DNA of 64,000 nt, from the NCBI RefSeq assembly GCF_000499845.2, contig NC_023758.2, positions 11,753,927 to 11,817,926 of the forward strand, in the 5' to 3' direction. Under the pieces are notes generated by a model. The model was given only the letters and a program-made list of their open reading frames with translations. It ran no database searches and had not been told where the DNA came from. Source of the DNA: Phaseolus vulgaris (lineage: Eukaryota; Streptophyta; Magnoliopsida; Fabales; Fabaceae). The position numbers and the translations under genes are program-made. Below, one piece after another: positions 22,648 to 33,385 of the stretch; within the stretch, counting starts at the first letter, position 1; each line of letters opens with the position of its first letter.

Positions 22648-23450
22648 ATGGCAATCCATTTAGAAAATAATCAATTCAGAGGATGTTCATCACAATTTTC
22701 ATTATTCAAGATGAAGAAAATTCGTCTGAAGTCCAAAATTTGTGGACAACATTGAGGGAAATCACTTGACAATTAACTACAACAATTGTGATATTATTGA
22801 GAGGGTGTTTCGTTTCGATACCAGACATTAAGATTTTTAGAGATGGTTTCAAAGCATGGCCACAAGGAGAAACGCCTAACTCTTATTATTATAACTTGTC
22901 TGAATTTGTTAATAGTAAGGATCACCCTCTTGATCACAACAGGTTTCCATCTAAAACAAGTGTCTTTGTGAGTACTAAATATTTGGGAACAAAAGTCTCG
23001 CATTGCAGTCCTTCCCTACACTATCGATACGAAATATATGTGTCGAGAGGTATTTCAAGTTTATTTTTAAAGATAATTATCAATATCCTACTCAAGATGA
23101 AATATGTTTTTCTCGAGGGATAGCAAGTCGGTACATTGTGTCATATGGACAACAAATCGGTCACCACAAAGCACATCAAAGTTGGATTACTTCTCAATTA
23201 CTTCTCATACTACATTTTTTTTATAATCATCTCATATAATCAATCACTAACTAACTATAATTTATTATATTATGCAGGTTTGCGTGTAGAAAGATAGAAA
23301 ACATAATTAACATGAATTTTAATCCATGTTCAGATAAAGTTACTCTCCAAAACTACTACTACCAATATAAAGATAAAGAGCTTATGCAACAATGTTTAAT
23401 GGCAAAAATCGCGGCCTCCCGGATAGCTATGAAAGTTGTGGCTACTCGCT
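22648..23450 (+). pseudogene. ADP-ribosyltransferase-like gene, copy C (best preserved, still broken)
   Basis: This copy shows the three elements expected of an R-S-E class ADP-ribosyltransferase fold (cholera/pertussis-type): FRFDTR (22808-22825), then IFRDGF and a YYNL..FV stretch; FVST (22965-22976); and QDE (23093-23101) followed by a GIASRYI stretch. RYEIYV lies between the second and third. The three motifs sit in different frames, so at least two frameshifts break it, and the first Glu of the usual ExE pair reads Gln. The exon 2-like segment is at 23280-23430. An unrelated short ORF starts at 22648 upstream. The family assignment is from motif order and spacing only. Confidence 0.5.
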
Positions 23451-23604
23451 TCATTACGTGTTACCTATTAAGAAAATAATGATTAAATAATATACACGTA
23501 ATTATTGTATGCAATTACTGTATGCAATGATTGTACACAATCTTTTTTTTTTAAAGATTTATCTATAATGGCCAAATGTAAGAGAAACAATCAATTGTTC
23601 TTTT

Positions 23605-23900
23605 CTTCTTTTATTTTGATACAAAATAGTTGTTTTGACATCAATTCTGATTGCAAGTACAATTAGATGTTTAGATGTGTAATCCTCTTCTGGGAAAATT
23701 TATATCTGTGGAGAATGATCTTTTCTTCATTATAAAGCTTTTTTGTTGCGGGTGTTATTGTGGCCACTAGCTTCATCCATGTGCTACCAATTAAAGAAAT
23801 AATGATTATTAAATTATAGTCAATTATTATATAAAATTATTCTAAATAATTGTTTAGAGCAGAATGCACTTGTGACGTAGAAAATGAAGATCATGACAAA
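23605..23900 (+). pseudogene. ZIP transporter fragments a and b, last unit
   Basis: Repeats of CAAAATAGTTGTTTTGACATC (fragment a), GGGTGTTATTGTGGCCACTAG and GAATGCACTTGTGACGTAG (fragment b), with frameshifts. Ends in the 112-bp tandem duplication that closes the array. Confidence 0.5.
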
Positions 23901-24108
23901 TTACTTAAGAGGTTCCCAACCTCACAACAACAACGAGGGATTTAGGAAAGTGATTTTGAGGAACAAGATGAAGGATTGATTTTGAGAGAAGAGCACTGAA
24001 GATCATGACAAATTACTTAAGAGGTTCCCAACCTCACAACAACAACGAGGGATTTAGGAAAGTGATTTTGAGGAACAAGATTAAGGATTGATTTTGAGAG
24101 AAGAGCAC
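23885..24108. repeat. 112-bp tandem duplication
   Basis: Two nearly identical 112-bp units (23885-23996 and 23997-24108) beginning TGAAGATCATGACAAATTAC. Differences are few, so the duplication is recent relative to the array. Confidence 0.85.
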
Positions 24109-24800
24109 GAGTTGGATTAAATATCAATTTAGAAACTATTTATAAATATTAAAAACTAATTTAGATGTCAATATTTTTTTAAACTCTAAAATAATATATA
24201 AATTAGTCAATATAACAAATAATTATTTTTTGTCTCTAAAATATATTTATATTTGATAATTTTCTTCTAGATAATATCTGGAAATATTCAAACTCTGATA
24301 TTTTGTGATAATTATTTTAAATAAAAAAGTAGTCACTATAACCAATGTCCGCAATTAAAAATATAAAGAATTTCAAGTTCTTACTTTATAATTAAAATTT
24401 AAATGTATTTAATTAAAAAAATCCAATTAATCTCATAAAAATAAAAAAATTAATGTACTAAAAGAATTATTATCCTAAATCAAACAAGATATTTTGTGAT
24501 AGTTATTTTAATTTTTTATAAAAATAAATTAACAACTTAAAAATTTATAATAACAACTATAATAATAAACCAAAATAAAATACAAACTTAATATAGAAGA
24601 AAAACAAATTTTCTACTCTGCACAAGAATAAATTTTACAACTATTAAAGAAAAGTCAAAGAAAAAGTTAACAAAAAAAATACTAAAATAAAAACCACAAG
24701 TAAAGAATTAAAAGAAAATAAATTAAAAGCACGTAAGATATTAAATATTCATATATTTTGCTATGTCGCGTGCCCTAACCGTGCGTTTTTCATATATACA
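24109..24800. other. AT-rich spacer
   Basis: No gene recognised. Low-complexity A-rich DNA at 24330-24760. Confidence 0.4.
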
Positions 24801-24860
24801 GTTTTGTCTACCCCTCATAGCCACACCACCTTTCTCTTCCTCCTTACGGCTTCCATCACC

Positions 24861-25126
24861 ATGCCTAGAGTCAAGAAAATGAAGAAGTTCAGTGCCAAAA
24901 AACAAATAAAAATCATTGTGGATAGTCCCTCCAAACTCCAGAAGAAGGCGAAGAAACGCAAGGCCTCAAATGACAATAGTTCCAATCAGGTCGAGCCTGA
25001 ATCTTCAATGGAAGACGAGCACAAGAAGAAGAATAAGAAGAAGAAGAAGGCGAAGAAGGCTTCAGACATTTCTCCAATTTTCAATCCCAACGCTTCCAAT
25101 TTCCACGACCATTGGAATTTTCAAAA
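24861..25126 (+). CDS. Small Lys-rich protein, first exon only (hypothetical)
   Basis: The ATG at 24861 has the context CACCATG. It encodes a highly basic protein: MPRVKKMKKFSAKKQIK, an acidic patch (EPESSMEDE), then a long Lys run (24,020s-like KKKNKKKKKAKK), followed by FNPNASNFHDHWNF. The composition suggests a nuclear or nucleolar protein. A donor-like GTTTCAAAT at 25127 and an acceptor AACAG at 25236-25240 suggest a second exon, whose frame I cannot settle. Upstream in-frame codons to 24804 look like leader sequence, not coding. The gene is not recognised and may be a remnant. Confidence 0.35.
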
Positions 25127-25365
25127 GTTTCAAATAATGATGTATAATTACATAAATAAATATACGTATAATTTAATAATTATTATTTTTTTAATAATTT
25201 TAATACAAATCAATAAATATATTTAAAAAGAAATGAACAGTTTGATAAGAAGTTGCTGCTCCATTTCCAGAAAGAGAATGGGCACTAGAGAAAAAGTAAG
25301 GGACGGATTAGGTATGTTGCAGTGAGCGGAGGGAGTATATATATATGTAACATATATGTAACCGA

Positions 25366-25888
25366 TAATTTGACACCCTAAGTGTTCGCCAGATTATGCC
25401 TGCCGATTTGGATGAAAATATAATAAAGTATTATGTGGTCAGTATTGTTGAGGTGGCAAAATTTTAAAATTTAGGGTTCTGTAGTAAAAGATTAGCTCCA
25501 TTTTTTCAGTGCGATTTGGAGTGCGATTTGGAGTGGTAGTGATTCTCATTCCGATTCCAGTGAAGTCTACAATCAGCACGATTTGTAGTGCGATATCGGT
25601 ACCGCATTACATTGGATTTCGTTTTTGTTTGGATATTTCTGAAATTGCGATTCCGATTCTGGTAACGTGTGCGATTCTGATTCCGGTAACGTCTGCGATT
25701 CTGATTCCGGTGAGCTCTTTGATTTGGCATCTATTTTCATATAATTTTTCGTCAAGTTTTCATTGGTTTCGTTTTGATTTTTTAGGACTTAGCGTTTTTC
25801 GATTTCGTTTATTTGTTGGATGTTGGGATTTTGGAGTGTTGGACACTGGGGTTTATTGGTGTTTTGATTTTATATATGTTGAATGACT
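25366..25888 (+). other. Possible MULE-type terminus and leader with short repeats
   Basis: GATAATTTGACACC at 25366 is matched in inverted orientation by GGTGTCAAATAATC ending near 41443. The following DNA resembles a plant 5' leader, with an imperfect 24-bp repeat (GTAACGTSTGCGATTCTGATTCCG) at 25662-25712 and GCGATTTGGAGT repeats at 25510-25535. Evidence for a terminal inverted repeat is short and without a TSD. Confidence 0.25.
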
Positions 25889-26630
25889 TTTTAGGGTTTC
25901 CTAGCAATTGGTGAAGGAGGGAACTGCAGTGTTGGTTAACTCGTATGCGAGAGAGGGTTTTCCTTACAAACCCTGGGAGGTTAAGACTTTGGTCATAAAG
26001 GCGTTGGTGTCTGAAGCTGCAGCTGCATCTCAAGCCAATGAGTTCTTATTGGCTAACCAGGCTTGCTTCTAAAACCTAATCATATCCTAACTTAATATTT
26101 AAAATATATGCTTATGGATTTTTGCTTCTTTTTTTTAACTTAACTTAACTTATAGCTTCTTCCATGTATAGTTTATGCAGCATGTGATGCACCTATAGAG
26201 ACTGGAATTCTTCAAAGCATGTTCCTGGTAATGTACACTAGTTAGTTTGTCTCTTGGTTTATTTCTACATTTTAATTCTATTAATAGTAATTAATTGTCA
26301 TCCTTGTCTGTTTGGTGCCAATATGTCGTTCTGTAACAGATAGTTATTGTATTATATTGGATCCGACCAAAGATGAAGAAGAGGTTAGTAGAATCAATTT
26401 TGGTTAAAATGTTATTTTATTTTCATCTAATTTCTTGGGAGTTTAGTTAGCTGAGTAAATTTGGTCTACATTTGACTCATTTGCATTCTACATTCGTTGT
26501 GAAATTTTTTTGAAAATATCATTAAACCTTTGCTGCCCCAATTTAGTTATTGGTGTCTTGAAAAGCCTTACATCATTGATGTTACAAGCCTTCCTGTTAG
26601 AGTGAAGATTCCACCATGTACCTTTTTAAA
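25889..26630 (+). pseudogene. Unrecognised exon-like fragments
   Basis: Three stretches look like exons bounded by AG/GT: about 25898-26070 (VLVNSYAREGFPYKPWEV, SEAAAASQANEFLLANQ), about 26173-26228 (YAACDAPIETGILQSMFL) and about 26330-26385 (DSYCIILDPTKDEEEV). A fourth near 26545-26625 reads IDVTSLPVRVKIPP. They are in the same direction with intron-like DNA between them. I do not recognise the protein. The series is cut by the solo LTR at 26689. Confidence 0.3.
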
Positions 26631-26688
26631 TTAGTTTTAAATTATTCTGTTCTTTGGTTCTTAAATTGTAAATGTGTTGAAATAGTTA

Positions 26689-27909
26689 TGTTCCGTCCGG
26701 TTGACCGGGACGTCTTCGTGCGCGACCTCAACCGTCAGCTAGGGACTCCTTCCCACTGGTTGCCTGTGGATTCCTGCAAAAAAGAGGACAAAGAGGCGCC
26801 CTAGCGGCCGTGTGCACTCCGACGCTCAAGTCAGCCAGCAAGAAACACCAAAAACTGTGCACCTCCGTATCGGAGCACCGCGTATGGCACTCTGAAGGTG
26901 GTAAAAGGAAACTGTGTCTAGTGTATATTTCTCCTTCTAGCAAAAATCTTTCCCTAGTCCCTTGTGCGTAACCTCAAGGCTCGAGCAAGCAACTAGAGAG
27001 TTTCTGGGAAATTTGCCAAAAGTTCCAACCCTTTTTCCAACATTCTCTGCGCTATTTAAACTACCCAAGCATTTAAAGCGCCTTAAAGCGCTTTCAATCA
27101 CAAACGTAACGCACTCATTAAAGCGCTTAATTGGAAAACGTAGCGCATTTAAGACGTTGAAACGCTCGGGAGCCATTATAGTACCTGAATGCTCGAAAGG
27201 GAAACTGTATTGAATAACTTTTAATTACCTGGCACCTGACTAAAGGGTGTTTCTATTCTGGCATGGCTGTCGTACACGTGGAGGGCCTCACGACGTCATG
27301 ACCCCATCTGGGGGCGCTTCGGCCCACCTGGGGACGTTTCTACGTGTGAGTCCTCCTGCTGGGAGTGCTACTGCGCTAGGGGTGACTTTATGGGTGCCAA
27401 CTCATGCCCCCAAGTATCTAGTCACTTACTTTGAGAGCGTATCTGCCTTCCTTTTGTACTCTGCACCCGGTTGCCCTGGGCGTGGCTTTCCTCTTGAGTC
27501 GTATCTGCCCCACAGGCGTCTCTGGGGCGGCAGGAGCACTTCACGAGTCAGGCTGCCCTTCACTGATACTATTACTATGGCCTTGAAGCCACCTTTTCCT
27601 TCTCTTTATCGCTGCCCCGTGCTATTGGGACCTGAGGCCTTCCCACGGCGTCGCTCCCTCCATGGTCTTTCCTACCCATGGGTATCGGGGAACCACGCTG
27701 TGATTGACTTGTTTTTACACTGTTTGATCTGGCGACGCCCTGGTTGGGCGACGCCTTCACCTAAGCGATGCCTTGCCTTGGCGACGCTTCCTCTCGGCGA
27801 TGCTGGCGCTTGGCGTCTCAACACCCAGGCGACGCCTTGTGTTGACTTTGACTCCCCAGCCGTTGACTTTGACCTTGACTTAGTCAACGCCCGGATACGG
27901 GACGGTACA
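26689..27909 (+). mobile_element. Solo LTR of a large gypsy-type element, 1221 bp
   Basis: Starts TGTTCCGTCC, ends GGGACGGTACA, and is flanked by the perfect 5-bp TSD AGTTA (26684-26688 and 27910-27914). GC-rich, with internal GGCGACGCC-type repeats at 27730-27835 and a GTTGACTTTGAC repeat near 27840-27880. No internal region remains, which fits LTR-LTR recombination. The GC content and the 238-codon chance ORF inside it are properties of the LTR, not of a gene. The orientation is not certain. Confidence 0.8.
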
Positions 27910-27914
27910 AGTTA

Positions 27915-28506
27915 TTTAGTTTTAAAATTTGCAACTATGTTGAAATTGCTATTTGGTTCCTAAATTTGCAATGGATGGGTGTGTGAGACACTAATGTAAC
28001 AAACAACTATAGGGCAGTATTCTTTTATGTTAGTTATTGATGAAATTGTGGGACAATATTGTTTTATGTTCTCTCTAAATCCCTTTGTAGTTGCTAATGA
28101 TGTGCCGCCACGTGGTGATGGAAAAGGCTTGGTTAATTGAAAATCTGATTGCTCCCATTTGTAAGTGTATGTTGCCCTATTTGATGAGCTGAAGAGAAGT
28201 GCCAATTGATGCCACTTTTGTGATCATACTGCTTAGTAATTGCTTGGAATTAAATTGTAGTTTATAGTAATTCTGATCCTTAACTCTTCTTCCAATATTT
28301 AAAATTGATTACATGCATTCTGTAATGTCCTCCAGACAATCTTTTTCAAATAATTTCTTACTAGTGAGATTCAAATAGAGATATGATTCCCCTTGTATGG
28401 AGAAAACTTTATTAGAAGTGTATGTTGGTTTGGTTCTGAACAGGAAACATTCACACAAATTATTTTTTGTTAATTTTAAATCAACGAAGATTAAATAGGT
28501 TTGGGG

Positions 28507-28542
<36 letters not shown>

Positions 28543-29048
28543 CTTTATATTATTGTTTTAATTTTTTTAACACTAGGACTTCAACTGTGTCTATTTTACA
28601 TTATTGACAAAAATATCAAAAGTGAGAGAATATGAACAGCGTCATATTTATCCAGCAAGATAAAAATATAGTATAAGACCACAACTGAAATAAGTACGAG
28701 TAAGCTGTTGGTAGTCCTTGAGATTATTTAGGTTGAGCAATTTAATCCCTATGATTTCAAAAGCCTTGTATTATTAGACACTGTAATTATGCTTCACTGC
28801 CCAATCCTCATGGGCCTTTCTTTGAAGGACCACCACTGCCACCAAAAAATATTCAAAATTGTTTGCATAGACCCAAATCTGCATGTAGAATAAAAAACTT
28901 ATTTATTAATAGAACTGCACATATATTTAAGAATTGAGGTATTAATAGAACTGCACAACCATTCATGTTGCTCTAAATTTACTGAATGTTCTATTATTGA
29001 AGCATAAGCATACTGATGTTATAAGAGTGTATGTTGGTTTCGTTCTCA
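27915..29048. other. Spacer with a TA microsatellite and a local duplication
   Basis: Right flank of the solo LTR. (TA)n lies at about 28511-28541. A 44-bp segment around GTGTATGTTGGTTTSGTTCTSAACAGG occurs at about 28418-28462 and 29026-29070 and looks like a duplicated splice-acceptor region. A short exon-like stretch at 28085-28130 (VVANDVPPRGDGKG) is not recognised. Confidence 0.4.
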
Positions 29049-30757
29049 ACAGGAAACATTCACAAAATTGTTTGAGGATATAATGTCAATTAGCGGATGT
29101 TCAGATGAGGAGGTTCTTACGATTGATCGTCATCCTGAGGGTCAAGCTAAGGTTTCTTTGAAATGATGTTTTTTGTTTTTAAGTATACATGACAATTACA
29201 TTTATTTATCTTTAATTTTAATTATTATAGTGTATTTGTATTTGATTTTGATATACAGGTGTTTAGGCACAATTGCAGGTCAAAGCGTTTGGTTGTTATG
29301 AACATGGTTATAACTTTGCAACAAAAGAGTATTATACAGTCCACCCATTTGGATGGCTTTTGTTTGTTCGTGAGGACATCAAATTGAGTCGTGGACTTTT
29401 AAGTAAGTTATGTAGTTCTTGGGTGGAGAGGAAGCAAAGTTTTTCAATTCAGTATCAATTTGTGTCGTTTAGTTTGGTAGATGTGTGTTTAGGTGTAAGT
29501 CTTAGAGTAGGTGGTAGAAAAATTGATTTAAGGAAAAGTAGTATTATATCTCACATAAGGAGTTTTTTTGAAGAAGGTCGTGTAACTGTGGAAATGATAT
29601 ATTCTGTTATTTTGAAACTTGGGAATGATATTTCCTCAGAGGACTTTTGTAAGTTGTATGTCTTGTTAGGTTTGTCGGAGTTTATTCTCCCTACTAGATT
29701 GGGTTTAGTTCATGATGGGTTGTTTAACCTTGTTGATGATTTAGACAAACTTGATATGTATAATTGGGGGGGTTTAGTGTATGAGATTTTGGTTGATAGT
29801 TTGTGTTCAGCTTCAAAATGGATTACGCGGGAAAATATGTCGTATATCCATGTGGATGGTTGCGTTTACCTCTTGTAGGTAAAATGAAATATTTTTGTTA
29901 TTGGTAAATGTTTGTAATAATTGTGCATCTGTGTTGACCTTTTAATAAATGCCTTTTTTGTATTCATTGTTCAGATATGGGCGATGGAACATTTGTTCTC
30001 TTATAAGCGTCAAGTACCTACTAGTGGGAATAAACATCCCCGTATCATGCATTGGATGAATGTTAGAGTTGGTGACCATGAACTTGAACGTGGTCTGCGT
30101 AAGAATAAGGTATGTTTTTTTTTTGTAATTTGTATTACCTTAATGTTGTTTTGAATGTAGATAATTATTTTTGGAATTATATATGTCAACAAACAGGTTG
30201 TTGTTGAGTTATGTGCTTCCAATGAAGAACTTTGCAGTAAATTTGTTGAAGAAGCTTTTGACCAAATTGGGTGTCGAATTACGAAGAAGAAACCAACAAA
30301 GGATGAAGTCCGTGCAATGAGGGTGAAAGTTCTTCAACTGATGCGGAAATCTGAGGAGCAGGAATTATTAATCACAAGTATGGAGAAAAAGGTTAATGAC
30401 ATAGTTGAGTTAATTGCAAGGAGAAATTGTCTTCGTCGTGATACTCAGTCATAAGTAGTTGAAGTTGAACCTCTTGCAATGGATTGCACATACTTGAAAA
30501 AGGCAGAAAGCAGTCATGAAGATGTAGATGAAGATAAACAATTACATGTAGATGAAGTAGAACCAAATGAAGAATTCAACAGTCATGAAGATGTACATGA
30601 AGATAAACAATTACATGTAGATGAAGTCCAACCAAATGAAGAAGTCAACATGTTTCCTAAAATGAACGGTGAACCGAGGAAACATTTCAAGAGTGCTGTT
30701 TTGAAAACACCTTGGACCACATATTCAAGGAGGAAGCCAAAAAAACCCAAAAACTGA
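29049..30757 (+). pseudogene. Relative of transposon-borne Ulp1-protein N-terminal region, protease lost
   Basis: Four exons with good GT/AG borders: about 29049-29151, 29259 or 29279-29878, 29975-30109 and 30197-30757. The second holds SFSLVDVCLGVSLRVGG...CKLYVLLGLSEFILP...YNWGGLVYEIL and aligns by eye with exon 2 of the minus-strand Ulp1-like gene at 39015-39644. The third (IWAMEHLF...HPRIMHWM) aligns with that gene's exon 3. Exon 4 instead has Lys/Glu-rich coiled-coil sequence and a 23-residue tandem repeat (SHEDV.EDKQLHVDEV.PNEE), and no peptidase. Stops: TAG as the last codon of exon 2 (29876-29878) and TAA at 30452-30454. The function of this domain is unknown. Confidence 0.5.
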
Positions 30758-30765
30758 TGCTTCAT

Positions 30766-31089
30766 TAATGGATATGTTTTTAGGTGTTTTTTGTTTTTAA
30801 GTTAGTGGATGTATGCTTTGCTGACATTGTTGAAACCATTGTAATTTGTAGTATTGCACCAATAATTTTGTTCAGGAGTAATTATTGTGGAAACTCTGAA
30901 TGTGTAAGTGGATTAATTTTGTTATTCATTAACAGTATTGTTATTGATTAATTTCGTAATATTGTTTTTATTAATGAACTTTGTACTGAATGGTGAAAAA
31001 CCCAAAAACTGATGATTCATTAATGGATATGTTTTTAGGTGCTTTATATACAAGTTCGAGCTACATAATATTCAAGATTGTCTAATTCC
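30766..31089. other. Spacer
   Basis: Convergent 3' ends of the two neighbouring genes. A block around CCCAAAAACTGATGMTTCATTAATGGATATG occurs twice (30749-30778 and 31000-31030), a small direct duplication. No gene. Confidence 0.5.
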
Positions 31090-32261
31090 TTATTTTTTGA
31101 TGGCCTTGAATAATAACTCCATCTTTTCTGCATCTGAAAATTGATGAGGAAGTCAAATGTTAGACAATATACATGAGCAACTTTCATTATAGTTTTTAAA
31201 GTGTTGTTCATTTCTTGTATTGTACCTAGAGTCGTGGGTGGAAGTCTTACTACTGGATGACAAGCACGAACTAAGTCGTCAGTGGGTGGACATATGTCAG
31301 AATTGAAAACCTACATGAATGACAATTTAATTTCAAGCATGTAATGTAATGTAAAGAAGACGATTATTATTTTAACCTGCACAGTTGTATTACATTTATG
31401 TTGTTTGACTACATACCTTGACAATGTTGTTAAGAGTGATATTAAGGTAGAAGTTCCTTCGATTTGGAGTGAAAATGCCCACCTAAAAAGCACACAAAAA
31501 TACTTGTATGAATGACATGACATATGGAATTGTAAAAGAAAAGTTTGTTTTTTGTGCGTTAATACATTCTTTAAGACTAAGACAGAGCCAACTTCAATTA
31601 GAGAACCAAATTCTTCATTCTTTAAAACCTTCCCATGAACACTTGCACTTGCAGTCCCCGTCGGATCCTGTAAAGCAAGAAATTTAATATACAACTTCTT
31701 CTGCAAAATGTAAGAAAGACTACATAATAGGTATATTACCTTAATTGTTATTAACATGTCTCCTAGACCAGTGTGCTTGCATGATTTGATTAGACAACTT
31801 AAGAGTGGGAAAACATCTAATTCTTTCAAACTTCCCAGGAATGATCTCTATTCAGAACCACGTCCTTCAATTTCTCCTTCGCAATAAAATGAAAACATCA
31901 TTAGACATAAACTTTTGTTGTTCCATTCTAAAAAACGTGATTGAGTATTACCTTGGAATTGAAGGAATTTTTCTGACCATTTCCATTGGTTGGATGTAAA
32001 ATCACGATCATAAGTTTGTTGACCTATACGGTTTATAAATTCTTGAGTGTTTACTGGCGGCTCAGAGTTCCGATTAAGAATCATGGCTTGCACATTACCA
32101 GCTGGTCCGGGAATGACATTGGTAGTAGAGTTGCAACGTCGTACATAACTACCAATGTCATTGTCGTCGATATCAAGCCTTTCCCATGCTCCATTTGGAA
32201 TGAATGTATAGTTCAACAAATTCATCCTATCGCATGCCATATATAGATGAACGTTGGGCAC
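31090..32261 (-). pseudogene. HROB-like OB-fold protein gene, six exons, probably broken
   Basis: Minus-strand exons: 32261-31952 (IPGPAGNVQAM and NTQEFINRIG), about 31880-31740 (LIKSCKHTGLGDMLITIK), 31667-31566 (DPTGTASASVHGKVL, VGSVLVLKN), 31482-31417 (VGIFTPNRRNFYLNITLNNIVK), 31310-31226 and 31133-31090 (ends MELLFKAIKK). The IPGPAG motif plus the OB-fold core match homologous-recombination OB-fold protein (HROB/C17orf53), which loads the MCM8-MCM9 helicase in repair (family knowledge). Phases agree from exon 3 to the stop. The start of exon 2 is unclear, and the frame feeding the OB-fold has an in-frame TAG at 31848-31850. It lies among transposon genes and may be a captured copy. Confidence 0.55.
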
Positions 32262-32700
32262 ATGTTATTGAAGGAAGGAAAAGGGACGAAAAAGCAAATG
32301 TATAGTCTAATTAATAACATATCATAAATGGAAGAATAATTTGTTTTTTAAATATTTTTTAAGGTGAGGTGCAGTTTAGGTGTGGTGCAATTTAGGTGAG
32401 GTGTCATATAAAGATGAACGTTGGGCACATGTTGACGTTTGAAGCAAGGAAAAGGGATTTCTGTGAAAAAGCAAATGTATTGTCTAATTAATAACATATC
32501 ATAAATGCAACAATAATTTGTTTTTTTAAATATTTTTTAAGGTGAGGTGCAGTTTAGGTGAGTGCCATATAAAGATGAACGTTGGGCACATGTTGACGTT
32601 TCAAGCAAGGTAAAAGAAAATGTCTTGTCTAATTAATAACATAGCATAAATGCAACAATTTTATTTAAAATATCTTTTAAAGTGAGGTGCAGTACGATAT
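32241..32700. repeat. About 163-bp tandem repeat over the HROB-like gene start
   Basis: Three units starting ATATARATGAACGTTGGGCACATGTT at about 32240, 32405 and 32567, each followed by AAGGAAAAGGG-, TGTCTAATTAATAACATA- and AGGTGAGGTGCAGT-type blocks. The repeated unit includes the HROB-like start codon, so three potential starts exist. Confidence 0.8.
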
Positions 32701-32871
32701 TCTTCTGAAAATGGCAATAAATGCTGAATTTGCCATGAATGTTACGTGCAAGGATAGTTTTGCTCCAACTTTAACTTTACTTTTTTGCAGGTGGGATACA
32801 TTCCTCAATGCCACAAATTCTGATTTTTCCATTCACACATTAAAGAGAAAGTGCGTGCCTTCCTCAAAGTC

Positions 32872-33130
32872 CAGCACCACGTCCAGCATCCCGTCCAGCA
32901 CTGTCAGCATTCATTGATAACAACAGTTCTTCTTCATTGTTCTTCATTGCATTAACTACAAATTCAAGAGCAGATAACGTCCAGCACTGTCAGCATTTAT
33001 TGATAGCAACAGTTCTTCTTCATTGTTCTTCATTGCATTAACTACAAATTCAAGAGCAGATAACATCCAGCACTGTCAGCATTCATTGATAGCAACAGTT
33101 CTTCTTCATTGCATTAACTACACATTCAAG
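32872..33130. repeat. About 80-85-bp tandem repeat
   Basis: Three units of GTCCAGCACTGTCAGCATTC / AACAGTTCTTCTTCATTG / CTACAAATTCAAGAGCAG at about 32890, 32978 and 33064, shortening in the last. It lies upstream of the FAR1-like gene, with GTCCAGCAYC short repeats just before it. Confidence 0.8.
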
Positions 33131-33385
33131 TTAGCAGATAACCATTGAAGGTTCTGTTGGTGAAGGTAATCTTGCATTCAATACATAGCTTATTTGTAAC
33201 TTTGTGCAAATTGTTAAATAATGCATAAAACTAGTCATAGTTGTTTAATAATGCAGTAGATTTATTTTGTTCATTGTTTGAAATGTTTAAGTTAAGTTAT
33301 ATAAAGAAAAGTGTATACATATGCATTCATGTTTTTTGTCAATGTGAGTTAAGCTAAGCATTGTACACACAACAGGTTTAAGGTA

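Larger units (their letters stand above)
17860..24108. repeat. Tandem array of chimeric ZIP-transporter and ADP-ribosyltransferase-like fragments
   Basis: Three to four degenerate units of roughly 1.4-1.8 kb repeat the same blocks on the plus strand: ZIP piece a (near 17910, 20205, 22305, 23605), ZIP piece b (18139, 18735, 20460, 21795, 23855), toxin-fold exon 1 (19140, 20870, 22665) and exon 2 (18390, 19795, 21535, 21895, 23280). Boundaries repeat exactly: TTATATTATGCAGGTTTGCGTGTAG precedes four of the exon 2 copies, with small changes at 21535 and 21895. Some junctions run directly from exon 2 into ZIP piece a. No copy is intact. Confidence 0.75.

Noticed and set aside
27247..27963. 238-codon plus-strand ORF
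   Set aside because: Lies in the GC-rich solo LTR, has no domain-like pattern and runs through the LTR end and TSD.
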